Assembly: GCF_000429965.1 (NCBI RefSeq)
Contig: NZ_AUCW01000014.1
Span: forward strand, 118,026-182,025
Origin: Desulfogranum mediterraneum DSM 13871
GTDB taxonomy: Bacteria; Desulfobacterota; Desulfobulbia; Desulfobulbales; Desulfobulbaceae
Length of the DNA: 64,000 nucleotides
Reading direction: 5' to 3'
This document shows positions 25,296-34,122 of this stretch, piece by piece. Position numbers and translations under genes: made by a program. Within the stretch, counting starts at the first letter, position 1; every line of letters starts with the position of its first letter. The notes beneath the pieces are model-generated. The model was given only the letters and a program-made list of their open reading frames with translations. It was not told where the DNA came from and did no database searches.

Positions 25296-25994
25296 GTGGA
25301 CAAACCCCGTATTCTGGTGGTTGAAGACGACAGCGATATCCAGCAGCTGGTCAGTTACAACCTGATCAAATCCGGTTTTAACGTCAGTTGTGCCGACAGC
25401 GGTGAAGAGGCGCTGCAGATACTGGAACGGGAGCAGGTGGATGGTATGATCCTGGACCTGATGCTGCCGGGAAAAGATGGGATGGAAATCTGCGCCCAGA
25501 TCAGGAAACAGGAGACGACCTCCACCCTGCCCATCATCATGCTCACGGCCAAGGGGGAAGAGGACGATATCGTCTCCGGCCTGGAACACGGTGCCGACGA
25601 TTACGTCACCAAGCCATTCAGCCCCAGGGTCCTGCTGGCCAGACTGGAGGCGGTGTTGCGCCGAAAACCGGAACAACCCCAGGGCGGCCATGAACAGGAA
25701 GAGGGGATCATCAGCCTCCACTCCATGGAGATCCATCCGGGACGCCACGAGGTCCTGCTGGAGGGCGAACAGATCCACCTCACCATCACCGAGTTCACCA
25801 TCCTCACCCTCCTGGCCAACCGACCGGGCTGGGTCTTTTCCCGACAACAGATCATCGACCATGTCCGGGGCTATGATTACATGATCACCCCCAGGGCCGT
25901 TGATGTCCAGATCTTCGGACTGCGCAAGAAACTCGGCCCCACCGGCAGCTGTATCGAGACCGTCCGGGGCATCGGCTACCGGCTCAAAGAGTAA
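25296..25994 (+). CDS. phoB: Phosphate regulon response regulator PhoB
   Basis: 232 residues starting at GTG 25296 after AAGGAGAAC. The receiver domain has the acidic pocket VVEDDSD, phospho-acceptor Asp54 in LDLMLPGKDG, Thr in IIMLTAKGEEDD and Lys in DYVTKPF. The C-terminal winged helix is OmpR/PhoB type (TITEFTILTLLANRPGWVFSRQQI, RAVDVQIFGLRKKLG, IETVRGIGYRL). Its place between phoU and phoR and the Pho-box array upstream identify it as the PhoB orthologue. Phosphorylated PhoB binds direct repeats and activates pst. Confidence 0.92.
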   Translation: MDKPRILVVEDDSDIQQLVSYNLIKSGFNVSCADSGEEALQILEREQVDGMILDLMLPGKDGMEICAQIRKQETTSTLPIIMLTAKGEEDDIVSGLEHGADDYVTKPFSPRVLLARLEAVLRRKPEQPQGGHEQEEGIISLHSMEIHPGRHEVLLEGEQIHLTITEFTILTLLANRPGWVFSRQQIIDHVRGYDYMITPRAVDVQIFGLRKKLGPTGSCIETVRGIGYRLKE

Positions 25995-26055
25995 CTCCAG
26001 CCCCCGGGCCGGGGGAAGGCTTATCACCAGTCCATCTTTCACCCTACGATCTTTC

Positions 26056-27864
26056 ATGAGAAAAACACGACTCTTCTGGCAAATCTACCCGGCGATCCTC
26101 CTCACCACCTTGGCCTCGGTGGTCATACTCGGCTGGTATGTGGCGGAAAACGGGCGCAGTTTCTACCTGGAGCAACTCCAGGCCGGTATCCGTTCCCGGG
26201 CCCTCCTGATTGAACCGATCATCGACCGGCTGGCCACCCAGGAAGACCAGGCGCTCCACAGTTATGTCCGCCAGAGCGGTCGACGGGCCGGTACCCGGAT
26301 CACCCTGGTTGACAACCAGGGCACGGTGCTGGCCGACTCCGATGAAAATTACCTGGAGATGGACAACCATGCCCAGCGACCGGAGCTCAAGAAGGCCCTT
26401 GCCGGAGAAACTGGCTCAGCCATCCGCTTCAGCGCAACCCTGGGTCAATCCATGCTCTATGTGGCCATCCCCACCCGACTGGCCAACGGTAAGATCGCTG
26501 CCCTGCGGCTCTCGGTACCGGCAACGGTCTACGAAGATATCCTCCGCTCCATGCAACTCAAGTTTGGCCTCTTTGCCGTCGCTATCATGGCCCTGGCAGC
26601 CTTGCTGGCCGTCTACAGTGCCCGCCGGATCAGCCGCCCCCTGGAGATCATGCGCCAGGGGGCGGTACAGCTGACCAAGGGGCGCATCGATCAGCTGAGC
26701 CGCATCAGCAGCGACCGGATGTCCACCGAGATGGCCGGCCTGGCCGATACCCTCAACACCATGGCAGAGGAGATCAACCGCAGGGTCAAGATCATCATCC
26801 AGCAACGCAACGAACTGGAGGGGGTCTTTTCCGGAATGGCCGACGGGGTGGTGGCCATTGACAGGGATCAGAAGATCCTGCGGATGAACCAGGCGGCAAC
26901 CACCCTCTTCTCCCTCTCTCCGGAGGCGGTCCAGGGAAAATCCGTTCAAGGGGTGATCCGCAACCCTCAACTCCTGGGCCTGATCAGCCAGGCCCTCCAG
27001 GATCACCTTCCCCTGGAGGAGGAGGTGATCCTCTTTGACGGCACTACCCCCCTGATCCTCCAGACCCATATCGTCCCCCTGGGGGATGCTGGCCAGCCCA
27101 TGGGGATACTGGTGATCCTCCATGATCTGACCAAACTCAACCGCTTGGAAAACATCCGCCAGGACTTTGTGGCCAATGTCTCCCATGAACTCAAGACCCC
27201 CATCACCGCCATCAAGGGCTATGTGGAAACCCTGCTGGACGGCGCCCTGGACAACCGGGACGATGCCCAGCGCTTCCTGGGCATCGTCTCCAGACAGACC
27301 AGTCGGCTGGAGAGCATCATCGAGGACCTGCTGGCCCTCTCCAGGTTGGAAAACAAGGAGGAGAGTGGTGAGATCGAGCGCACCCTGCTCGCGGTGGGGC
27401 CGGTCCTGGAGGCCGCGGCCCAGACCTGTGCGGTCCAGGCCGAAGAAAAGGGCATCACCGTCAGGATCGACTCCGATGAACGGCTGACCGCTCCCATCAA
27501 CCAAGCGCTGCTGGAGCAGGCCATGATCAACCTGCTCCAAAACGGCATCGCCTACAGCCCGCCCCAGTCCGTGATCACCCTCCGGGCCGCAGGCAAAGAG
27601 GAGATGGCTGGGGGCAGCCAGGTCCTGCTCAGTGTGATCGACCAGGGGGGCGGGATATCCCGGGAGCACCTGCCCAGGCTGTTTGAACGGTTCTACCGCT
27701 GCGACAAGGGCAGGAATAGAGAGAGCGGCGGCACCGGTCTGGGCTTGGCCATTGTCAAACATATTGCCCGGGCCCATCACGGCCGGGTGGAGGTGGTCAG
27801 CAGCCCGGAACAGGGCTCGACCTTTACCATCACCCTGCCGGCCACGCCGGGCCAGGAGGTCTGA
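26056..27864 (+). CDS. phoR: Phosphate regulon sensor histidine kinase PhoR
   Basis: 602 residues from ATG 26056; the frame runs back into phoB but this start gives the expected N-terminal helix. Order: TM1 (about 9-28), periplasmic sensor region (29-170), TM2 (about 177-195), HAMP (SARRISRPLEIMRQGAVQLTKG), PAS (about 255-365), HisKA with phospho-acceptor His in VANVSHELKTPITAIKG, and HATPase with INLLQNGIAYSP, DQGGGISREHLPRLFERFYR and GTGLGLAIVKHIA. The larger periplasmic domain than in E. coli PhoR is typical of this phylum. It presumably phosphorylates PhoB encoded 61 bp upstream. Confidence 0.93.
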   Translation: MRKTRLFWQIYPAILLTTLASVVILGWYVAENGRSFYLEQLQAGIRSRALLIEPIIDRLATQEDQALHSYVRQSGRRAGTRITLVDNQGTVLADSDENYLEMDNHAQRPELKKALAGETGSAIRFSATLGQSMLYVAIPTRLANGKIAALRLSVPATVYEDILRSMQLKFGLFAVAIMALAALLAVYSARRISRPLEIMRQGAVQLTKGRIDQLSRISSDRMSTEMAGLADTLNTMAEEINRRVKIIIQQRNELEGVFSGMADGVVAIDRDQKILRMNQAATTLFSLSPEAVQGKSVQGVIRNPQLLGLISQALQDHLPLEEEVILFDGTTPLILQTHIVPLGDAGQPMGILVILHDLTKLNRLENIRQDFVANVSHELKTPITAIKGYVETLLDGALDNRDDAQRFLGIVSRQTSRLESIIEDLLALSRLENKEESGEIERTLLAVGPVLEAAAQTCAVQAEEKGITVRIDSDERLTAPINQALLEQAMINLLQNGIAYSPPQSVITLRAAGKEEMAGGSQVLLSVIDQGGGISREHLPRLFERFYRCDKGRNRESGGTGLGLAIVKHIARAHHGRVEVVSSPEQGSTFTITLPATPGQEV

Positions 27865-27920
27865 GACCAGCCCCTGTCCATAGCAGCGGCGAGCAGCCGG
27901 TGGTGGATGGAGCAGGGTTA

Positions 27921-28310
27921 CTATTTCAGGGTCTCGTAATGTTTGGCAGCAAAGGGAGGCATGAAGTTTGTGGTCAGATCCTGCAACTTATCAGGCAAGA
28001 TTTTTACATCTTCAAAGCCAGCTGCCCGCAGATAGACAAATGCCATCACGGCACGGATGGAGCTGGCACAGAAGGTCGCGATGGTCTTGTCCCTGGGTAA
28101 TTCAGCCAGACGCTCGGGTAACTCTGCAATGGGAATGTTATGCGCAAAGGAGAGCCCTACCAGCTCTGCCTCCTCCTTGGATCGCAGATCCAACATCATG
28201 ACCTTGTCCTCTTTCTTCAGGGCAAGGAAGTCTTCCAGGGTGATGCGATAGGCACCACTTTCAAAATAGTCCAGTGTGCAAGAATGATAGAGATCATCTA
28301 ACGATTTCAT
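27921..28310 (-). CDS. Cytosolic single-domain rhodanese
   Basis: 129 residues without a signal peptide. The rhodanese domain spans about residues 20-115: VMMLDLRSKEEAELVGLSFAHNIPIAELPERL, then the active-site loop FCASSIRAVMA with Cys81 and the loop Arg86, then LRAAGFEDVKIL. Unlike the exported rhodanese at 8.0 kb it uses cysteine. Sulfane-sulfur transfer or redox signalling is likely, but no partner gene is adjacent. It is convergent with phoR, 56 bp apart. Confidence 0.88.
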   Translation of the reverse strand: MKSLDDLYHSCTLDYFESGAYRITLEDFLALKKEDKVMMLDLRSKEEAELVGLSFAHNIPIAELPERLAELPRDKTIATFCASSIRAVMAFVYLRAAGFEDVKILPDKLQDLTTNFMPPFAAKHYETLK

Positions 28311-28351
28311 AAAAACGCTCCTTGTATTGTTCCTGTTCGCACAGTTTTTTT

Positions 28352-28485
28352 ATAGGGTATCCTGAACGATGCAATTCTTCGATCAAGGCGCAAGGCGCGC
28401 AGGTACCCACTTGATACCTCAAGGATACACTTGAAAGGCAACGCCAAGGTTGACGAAAAAGCTTTTTTCTAGGTGGCTTTATTTA
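28352..28485. repeat. Dispersed intergenic repeat, copy 3 (divergent)
   Basis: It has the same layout as copies 1 and 2: a left end with TTCGATCAAGG, a GCGCGCAGGTACC segment, a CAAGGATACA segment corresponding to CGAGGATACA, and a right end GAAAAAGC...TTTTTTCTAGGTGGCTTT. Identity is clearly lower than between copies 1 and 2. It lies in the 593-bp gap upstream of the rhodanese gene. Confidence 0.5.
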
Positions 28486-28903
28486 AGACGTATCCTTTAG
28501 ATCTTAGCTGAAACCCCAGCTGCTCAGCCCGACGAACTCCCCTGGTGGGCAAAGCCAACCTGCCCAGGTTGCCCGGTGGTTATGTGCATTCGCACACAAC
28601 CACTACTACAACCACAAGCTCCTCATTTAAAGTATAAAAAAATAAAAATACACTTCAGCCTCTCCTGCCGGACTCAGCAGCTGTCCCACCCATGAAACTA
28701 TTGAGGAAGTGCAAGGGCCTTGCGGCGCCTTCACCGATTCCACGGATTATGGCGCCTCAAGAGAGGTGATTATATCGAGAATCAACTGGTATCATTGGCT
28801 CAACCTGTTAAGTATAACCATGAAACAATGAACAAATCCACGCCCCGATCTATCTCGGTAAGGCCATGAACCAGGGCCATTCCCAACCAGCGGGAGAGAA
28901 AAG
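28486..28903. other. Gene-free stretch with two adjacent stem-loops
   Basis: No ORF worth calling. Two neighbouring inverted repeats stand out. The first is GGGC...GCCC with an inner AACC/GGTT (28547-28574). The second is a 12-base arm pair GTGGTTATGTGC/GCACACAACCAC around loop ATTC with one mismatch (28576-28603). An A/T-rich segment follows (28626-28655). This could be a processed RNA or leader of the amidohydrolase gene about 300 bp downstream, but no promoter or U-tract supports that. Confidence 0.4.
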
Positions 28904-29947
28904 ATGACCATCAGTCGCAGACAATTTCTATCAAGCCTGGCTGCCACCTTTGCTGCCAGTGGACTCGGAATTACAGATCTCGGAACACTGTATGCTGCAA
29001 CAGGCACATCAACCGGCAAGGGATACACCGATGCCCACTGCCACTTGGTTGATTTTTTACAGCAGACCCAGGGCATCAAGGCTCTCTTGCACCAGGCAGA
29101 CCTGGCCGGGGTTGACCATATCCAGATCATGGGCCTGCCGGTTATCAAAAAATGGAACGCCGCCAACCGTCGCAGACCGAGATATTACCTCGAAAATACA
29201 GACCGTTGCTACTACTACACCCTCACAGACACCATTGTTGCCCGTCAGGTCCAATCCCTGTCCGAACAGGATCAGTCCCGGGTCCACCCCTTTATCTGCG
29301 GCTTCAACCCAACCGACAAAAACGGCGTGCACCATATTGAGCGGATGCTGGAATGGTTCCCTGGGATGTGGCAGGGAATAGGGGAACTGCTCCTCCACAG
29401 ATCAGAATTGTCCATGCTCACAGAGGGAGAACAGGCCAGAGCCAACCATCCATCCCTGTTCCCGGTCTACGAGCTGGCTGGCCGGGAGAACCTACCGGTC
29501 CAGATTCACAGTGATGCAGGGAGCAAGGGACTGCAGGAACCTATCTATCTCTATGAGATGGAAGAGGCTGTAGCCTCCTTTCCCAAGGTGCGGTTTATCT
29601 GGTGCCATGCCGGCTATAACAGGCAGCTGGTTATCCCTTCCATCGTCGACGACCTGACCCGCCTTGTGGAAAGCTATGACAATCTCTGGATTGATCTATC
29701 CTGGGGGGTATTTGAAGAGTGGGTCTGTCCGGAAAAGCAGATGAGCGAAGCCTGGAAGACCTTGTTAACAGGCCATCCCCAACGATTTTTTATCGGCTCG
29801 GACAAAATTGGCAACTTTGACCAATATGGAGCAGCCATCCGAAAATATGACCTGCTCTTCAGCCAGTTGCCGCCGCTAGTCGCCGGGCAGATAGCCAGGA
29901 CCAACTTCTTGGACCTGATAAACCTAAGCACTGAAGCCAGAGGATAA
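28904..29947 (+). CDS. Tat-exported amidohydrolase-family protein
   Basis: 347 residues with a twin-arginine signal (SRRQFLSSLAATFAASGLG). The mature part is a TIM-barrel metal hydrolase of the amidohydrolase-2 type: TDAHCHLVDF (HxH metal pair), LPVQIHSDAGSKG, RFIWCHAGYN and FFIGSDKIGNFDQYG near the end supply His and Asp ligands. Substrates of this family include carboxylic acids and lactones; the actual one is unknown. Tat export implies folding with metal in the cytosol. Two small genes follow on the same strand at intervals of about 60-110 bp and may form a unit. Confidence 0.82.
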   Translation: MTISRRQFLSSLAATFAASGLGITDLGTLYAATGTSTGKGYTDAHCHLVDFLQQTQGIKALLHQADLAGVDHIQIMGLPVIKKWNAANRRRPRYYLENTDRCYYYTLTDTIVARQVQSLSEQDQSRVHPFICGFNPTDKNGVHHIERMLEWFPGMWQGIGELLLHRSELSMLTEGEQARANHPSLFPVYELAGRENLPVQIHSDAGSKGLQEPIYLYEMEEAVASFPKVRFIWCHAGYNRQLVIPSIVDDLTRLVESYDNLWIDLSWGVFEEWVCPEKQMSEAWKTLLTGHPQRFFIGSDKIGNFDQYGAAIRKYDLLFSQLPPLVAGQIARTNFLDLINLSTEARG

Positions 29948-30010
29948 CCAGACTCATTCATTTCAGGAAAACAGCCTTTTCCGCTCCTGACCATGGTCTA
30001 AAGGGAAGTG

Positions 30011-30709
30011 ATGAGTCAAGCTCTGTCCCCTTATCCCCGATCCCGATCTCAGCCAACCCAAACCAGAGGAACTTCAGCCATGCAGGCACCACAAACACGA
30101 TCCGTCCAGATTCCGCTTCTCAAATCATATCCCGGCAGGACCACCAGAGGCACACTCCATGGAGCTGGTGAGCAGGCTGTCATCTTTTCCAACATGGATA
30201 CCGATCAGCAGATGGAGTGGGAGCCGATCATTGCCGCCCTGCGGCCAAAAGGCTACCAGCTCCTCAGCTATAACTACCTCCAGTATGAGGAAGAGCAGTC
30301 AAGGGTTCTTGAAGACGCGATTGCATTCATGGGATCTGCGGGTGCAGCGAGAATCATCCTTATCGGGGCGAGCAGGGGCGGGGTCGCCTCTGTCAAGGTC
30401 GCAGCACAGGCGGTGAAAAACGACGATATCGTCGGCCTTGCAGCCCTTTCCGCCCCCATCGAACATGATGGAAGCGTCTTTTACGCCTCTGAGGAGTTGC
30501 GCACGATAGCTATCCCAACACTCCTGATCAACTCCGAATCAGATGAGGGGGCCGGGGACAGCCGCACCATGTATGAACTGTTCAGCGAACCGAAAGAGCT
30601 CCTCTTCTATCCCGGTGATGCCCACGGCACCGAACTTTTTGCGGCAAACCGCTCATCACTGGTGGAGAAACTGAAGAGCTTCATCGAGTCTGTCTTTGCC
30701 GGCTGTTAG
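30011..30709 (+). CDS. Alpha/beta-hydrolase
   Basis: 232 residues from ATG 30011 (AAGGGAAG upstream, GTG 30008 just before); ATG 30080 is another possible start that removes a disordered N-terminus. The nucleophile elbow is LIGASRGGVASVK (Ser in GxSxGG), the acid lies probably in INSESDEGAGD and the catalytic His in YPGDAHGTELF. It is of dienelactone-hydrolase-like size, without a lid or secretion signal. The substrate is unknown. It lies 63 bp after the amidohydrolase gene. Confidence 0.8.
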   Translation: MSQALSPYPRSRSQPTQTRGTSAMQAPQTRSVQIPLLKSYPGRTTRGTLHGAGEQAVIFSNMDTDQQMEWEPIIAALRPKGYQLLSYNYLQYEEEQSRVLEDAIAFMGSAGAARIILIGASRGGVASVKVAAQAVKNDDIVGLAALSAPIEHDGSVFYASEELRTIAIPTLLINSESDEGAGDSRTMYELFSEPKELLFYPGDAHGTELFAANRSSLVEKLKSFIESVFAGC

Positions 30710-30820
30710 CCAGAACAGCGCGCCGGCAACAGCGCTGCACCCGGCTGCAGGGGGTTCCGCCCCACGACATCCCTGCGCAGTTGTATCCCTATGCAAAGAT
30801 CAAAAAAAAGGAGGAGTATC

Positions 30821-31153
30821 GTGACCAAGGTGTTTCCAGGCCCTATTTCAAACCTGCCTGAGGCAGATATCCCGATTAAGGGGCTAACCGCCCATCTTTC
30901 CCAGGCTGCTGATCACCAAATTCTCTTCATGCAGTTTGACAGGGATGTTGCCTTGCCGGAACATGAACATTCGGCTCAAGTCGGGATAGTCGTAGAGGGG
31001 AAAATTGAGCTGGTCATTGGTAAGGAAAAGCATTCCTTTACCAAGGGCGATCGATACTACATCCCGGAAGGTGTACCACATTCCGGAAAGATATATGCAG
31101 GCTATGCAGATATAACCTTTTTCGCTGAACCAGCCCGCTACCCAACAAAATAA
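30821..31153 (+). CDS. Cupin-domain protein
   Basis: 110 residues. GTG 30821 follows GGAGGAG and is preferred to the upstream ATG of the open frame. Cupin motif 1 is LPEHEHSAQVGIVVEGKIELVIG and motif 2 is YYIPEGVPHSGKIYAG, giving three His as probable metal ligands. Single-domain cupins of this type bind a metal and may isomerise or sense small acids. It is the last gene of the putative amidohydrolase-hydrolase-cupin group. Confidence 0.85.
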   Translation: MTKVFPGPISNLPEADIPIKGLTAHLSQAADHQILFMQFDRDVALPEHEHSAQVGIVVEGKIELVIGKEKHSFTKGDRYYIPEGVPHSGKIYAGYADITFFAEPARYPTK

Positions 31154-31297
31154 ACAGGCTGGCCACTTTGAGCTGAGCTGCTCACCTCAAGCCGGCCCCT
31201 GAAGAGAACAGACCACAGCGCCTCTTGGCCCGGCATAGCATGGGGACCAGGGAGCCGCTGGAAAGCTGCCCCCTGGCGCCTGATGTAGAGGCGATCT

Positions 31298-34018
31298 TTA
31301 CCGCTCTCTTAAGGCGGCGAGCACCTTCTCCGGCCGGGCCGGGAGCTCGGTAATGCGGACCCCGCAGGCCTGGGCAATACCATTGATGACCGCGGCATGG
31401 GGGGTGGTCAAGGGCAGTTCGCCCACACCCGAGGCGCCGAAGGGCCCCTCGGTACGTGGCGTTTCTATATAGATCAACTCCATATCGTCGGGAATCTGCT
31501 TGATATAGGGAAAGCCGGCGCCGGGCATGGTGGCGTGCTTTTTGATATCTTCAAAATCTTCAAACAGGGCCATACCGATGCCCTGGGCAATACCACCGTA
31601 CATCTGGCCATCCACGACCAGCCGGTTACCCACGGTGCCGACATCTGCCACCAGGGTCATCTTTTCCACCTGGGTTACCCCGGTCTCCAGGGTTACCGCG
31701 ACCTCTGCCATGAACAAACCATACATGTAGAAGACAAAGGGCTTGCCCTGGCTATGCTCGTCACAGGCCTCGGCAGGGATGGTCCAGGAGCCGCTGTAAC
31801 GGAGGGCGATCCCCTCTTCCACCATCTGGGCGTAGCTGCGGAAGCTTCCGTCCGGGTTAGCCATGGCTGCGAGCAGCTTCTCGCAGGCATCGATGATGGC
31901 CCGGCCGATGATGACCTGGGAACGACTGCCGCCGGCCGGACCGCCGTCCGGGCAACGGCTGGTATCGTTTAAGACCAGGCGGATCTCTTCGGGGGCGAGC
32001 CGAAGCGGTCGCAGGGCCTCGTGGGCGGTGCAGGTCACCCCGCTGTCCGCGCCCTGGCCATGATCCTCCCAGGTGGTGTAGAGGGTCACGCTGTTGTCTT
32101 TGTTCAACTCGATATCTGCCGAGCCGTGGTCAGGACCATCCAGTCCGGCACAAAGCACCCCGATGGCTACCCCGACCCCCCGTTTCACCGCAGGGGTCGA
32201 GTTATCTGCCGCCTGCTGCTGGGCCTTCTTATAGAGGGGCCGGAGGGTGTCGATCATTTCAGGCAAAGAGTAGACCTCCGGTTCCTGGCCGGTGGGGGTG
32301 GTGGATCCTTGGCGGTAGACATTGAGATAGCGTAACTCAAGGGGATCCATCCCGATCTTTTCAGCCAGCTCGTCCATGAGCACCTCTGAGCCGAATTCCC
32401 CCTCAGGGGCACCGAAACCACGGAAGGCTGCACCCCAGCCGTGGTTGGTGGCGACACAGCGACCAAGCCCCTGGATGCTGGGGATATGGTAGCCTGCACC
32501 GATGAACTGGGCCCCGCGCAGGGTCAAGAGGTCGCCAAATTCCGAGTAGGGACCGTGATCGACCGTCCAGTCACTTTCCAGGGCAAGGAGCTTGCCGGAG
32601 GCATCGGCGGCCAACCTGAGATGGGAAAACCAGGGCGAACGCTTGCCCGTATAGACCTGCTGCTGGCTATAGTCGTAACAGAGGGCCACCGAACACCCGG
32701 TGACCAGGGCGGCCACCCCGAGCAGGGCCTCCATGGTGGGGTTAAACTTGTAACCAAAGGTCCCGCCGGCTGGATTCTGCACCAGCACCAGCCTGTCCGG
32801 ATCGATACCGATGCCGGGAGCGATCATGGCGTGATGGAGGTAGAGGCCGACCGACTTGGAGTGGACCACCAGACGCTCCTGGTCGTCAAAGTAGGCAAAA
32901 CCGACATCAGGCTCGATGGGCATATGGGGCTGACGCTGGGTGTAAAACTTATCTTCGACCACGACCGGGGCATTGGCGATGATCTCGGCCGTGCTCCCGC
33001 CCTTCTTGACACTCTGCTCAAAGTAGACATTCGGCGTACCGGGATGGATCTCCATGGCGTTTTCCGCCATGGCCTCCGGGGCACTCAGGTAGGCTGGGAG
33101 TTGTTCAAGCTCTACCCTGACCTTGGCTGCGGCCGCCCGGGCATTGGCCTCGCTGTCAGCACAGACGATGGCGATGGCATCGCCGTACTGGAAGACCTTC
33201 TCGTCGCAGAGGATGGGGCGATCCCAGCCATCCCCCTTGTTGGTGGGGAAGGTGATCAGGCCGGTAATCCGATTTTTCCCCGGGACGTCTGCATGGGTCA
33301 CCACCCGGACCACGCCGGGCATCTTCTCGGCCTCTGAGGTGTCGAGGGCCACAATCTTGGCGTGGGAGACCTCTGCCTGCACCAGGGCCAGCTGCAGGGT
33401 GTCTTCGGGCATCTTGAGGATCTTGTCTGCACCGAAATCCGTCATCCCGGTAACCCTGGCCACTGCTGAGGGTTTGGGATAGCGGGTTCCCCAGATACGC
33501 TGATCCTCCGGCAACTCCCAGGACAGGGCCTTGATATCCCTGTCGCCGCGAAGTACCGCAGCCGCATCCATGACCGCATCGGTGAGCTGTTTGTAACCGG
33601 TGCAGCGACAGGCATTTCTGTGTTTCTGAAACCAGTCGCGGACATCTTCACGGCTGGGTGCGGGATTGCTCTCCAGGAGGGCCTTGGCAGAGACAATAAA
33701 GCCGGGGGTGCAAAAGCCGCACTGGACGCCGCCGTGGAGGATCCAGGCCAACTGCAATGGGTGCAGATTGTCCGGGGTACCGACCCCTTCGATGGTGGTA
33801 ATGGCGGCATAGGGCTTGAGCCGTTTGAACCTGTATGAACAGGAGCGAATGAGCTTGCCGTCAACAATCACGTTGCAGGCACCGCAATGGCCGGTATCAC
33901 AACCCACCTTGGTGCCGGTGAGCGACAGGCCCTTACGCAAGATATCGGCAAGGGTCGTCTCTGCCGCGGCAAGGACATCTCTGGCAACGCCGTTTACAAT
34001 CAAGGTCTTACTTTCCAT
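31298..34018 (-). CDS. mop: Molybdenum-iron-sulfur aldehyde oxidoreductase
   Basis: 906 residues, against 907 in Desulfovibrio gigas Mop. The two [2Fe-2S] clusters use Cys40, 45, 48, 60 and Cys100, 103, 137, 139, the same numbers as in D. gigas. The rest is the xanthine-oxidase-family molybdopterin domain without a FAD module: GGTFGYKFNPTMEALL, WGAAFRGFGAPEGEFG, GPAGGSRSQ and the terminal GASGVGELPLTTP with the catalytic Glu867. It oxidises aldehydes to acids and passes electrons to flavodoxin or ferredoxin. Transcribed in the same direction as the GAF-LuxR gene 104 bp upstream. Confidence 0.96.
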   Translation of the reverse strand: MESKTLIVNGVARDVLAAAETTLADILRKGLSLTGTKVGCDTGHCGACNVIVDGKLIRSCSYRFKRLKPYAAITTIEGVGTPDNLHPLQLAWILHGGVQCGFCTPGFIVSAKALLESNPAPSREDVRDWFQKHRNACRCTGYKQLTDAVMDAAAVLRGDRDIKALSWELPEDQRIWGTRYPKPSAVARVTGMTDFGADKILKMPEDTLQLALVQAEVSHAKIVALDTSEAEKMPGVVRVVTHADVPGKNRITGLITFPTNKGDGWDRPILCDEKVFQYGDAIAIVCADSEANARAAAAKVRVELEQLPAYLSAPEAMAENAMEIHPGTPNVYFEQSVKKGGSTAEIIANAPVVVEDKFYTQRQPHMPIEPDVGFAYFDDQERLVVHSKSVGLYLHHAMIAPGIGIDPDRLVLVQNPAGGTFGYKFNPTMEALLGVAALVTGCSVALCYDYSQQQVYTGKRSPWFSHLRLAADASGKLLALESDWTVDHGPYSEFGDLLTLRGAQFIGAGYHIPSIQGLGRCVATNHGWGAAFRGFGAPEGEFGSEVLMDELAEKIGMDPLELRYLNVYRQGSTTPTGQEPEVYSLPEMIDTLRPLYKKAQQQAADNSTPAVKRGVGVAIGVLCAGLDGPDHGSADIELNKDNSVTLYTTWEDHGQGADSGVTCTAHEALRPLRLAPEEIRLVLNDTSRCPDGGPAGGSRSQVIIGRAIIDACEKLLAAMANPDGSFRSYAQMVEEGIALRYSGSWTIPAEACDEHSQGKPFVFYMYGLFMAEVAVTLETGVTQVEKMTLVADVGTVGNRLVVDGQMYGGIAQGIGMALFEDFEDIKKHATMPGAGFPYIKQIPDDMELIYIETPRTEGPFGASGVGELPLTTPHAAVINGIAQACGVRITELPARPEKVLAALRER

Positions 34019-34122
34019 AGCGCAACTCCTTCAGCTTAATCTGAGTATTTGATATGGTGCAGTATAGAGGGCGTGGGAAGAAGAACAATGGGAATGACTA
34101 GGGGGGATAGTGGTAGGGAGGC

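Noticed and set aside
26416..27780. 454-residue minus-strand frame opposite phoR
   Set aside because: Shadow of a clear histidine kinase gene.
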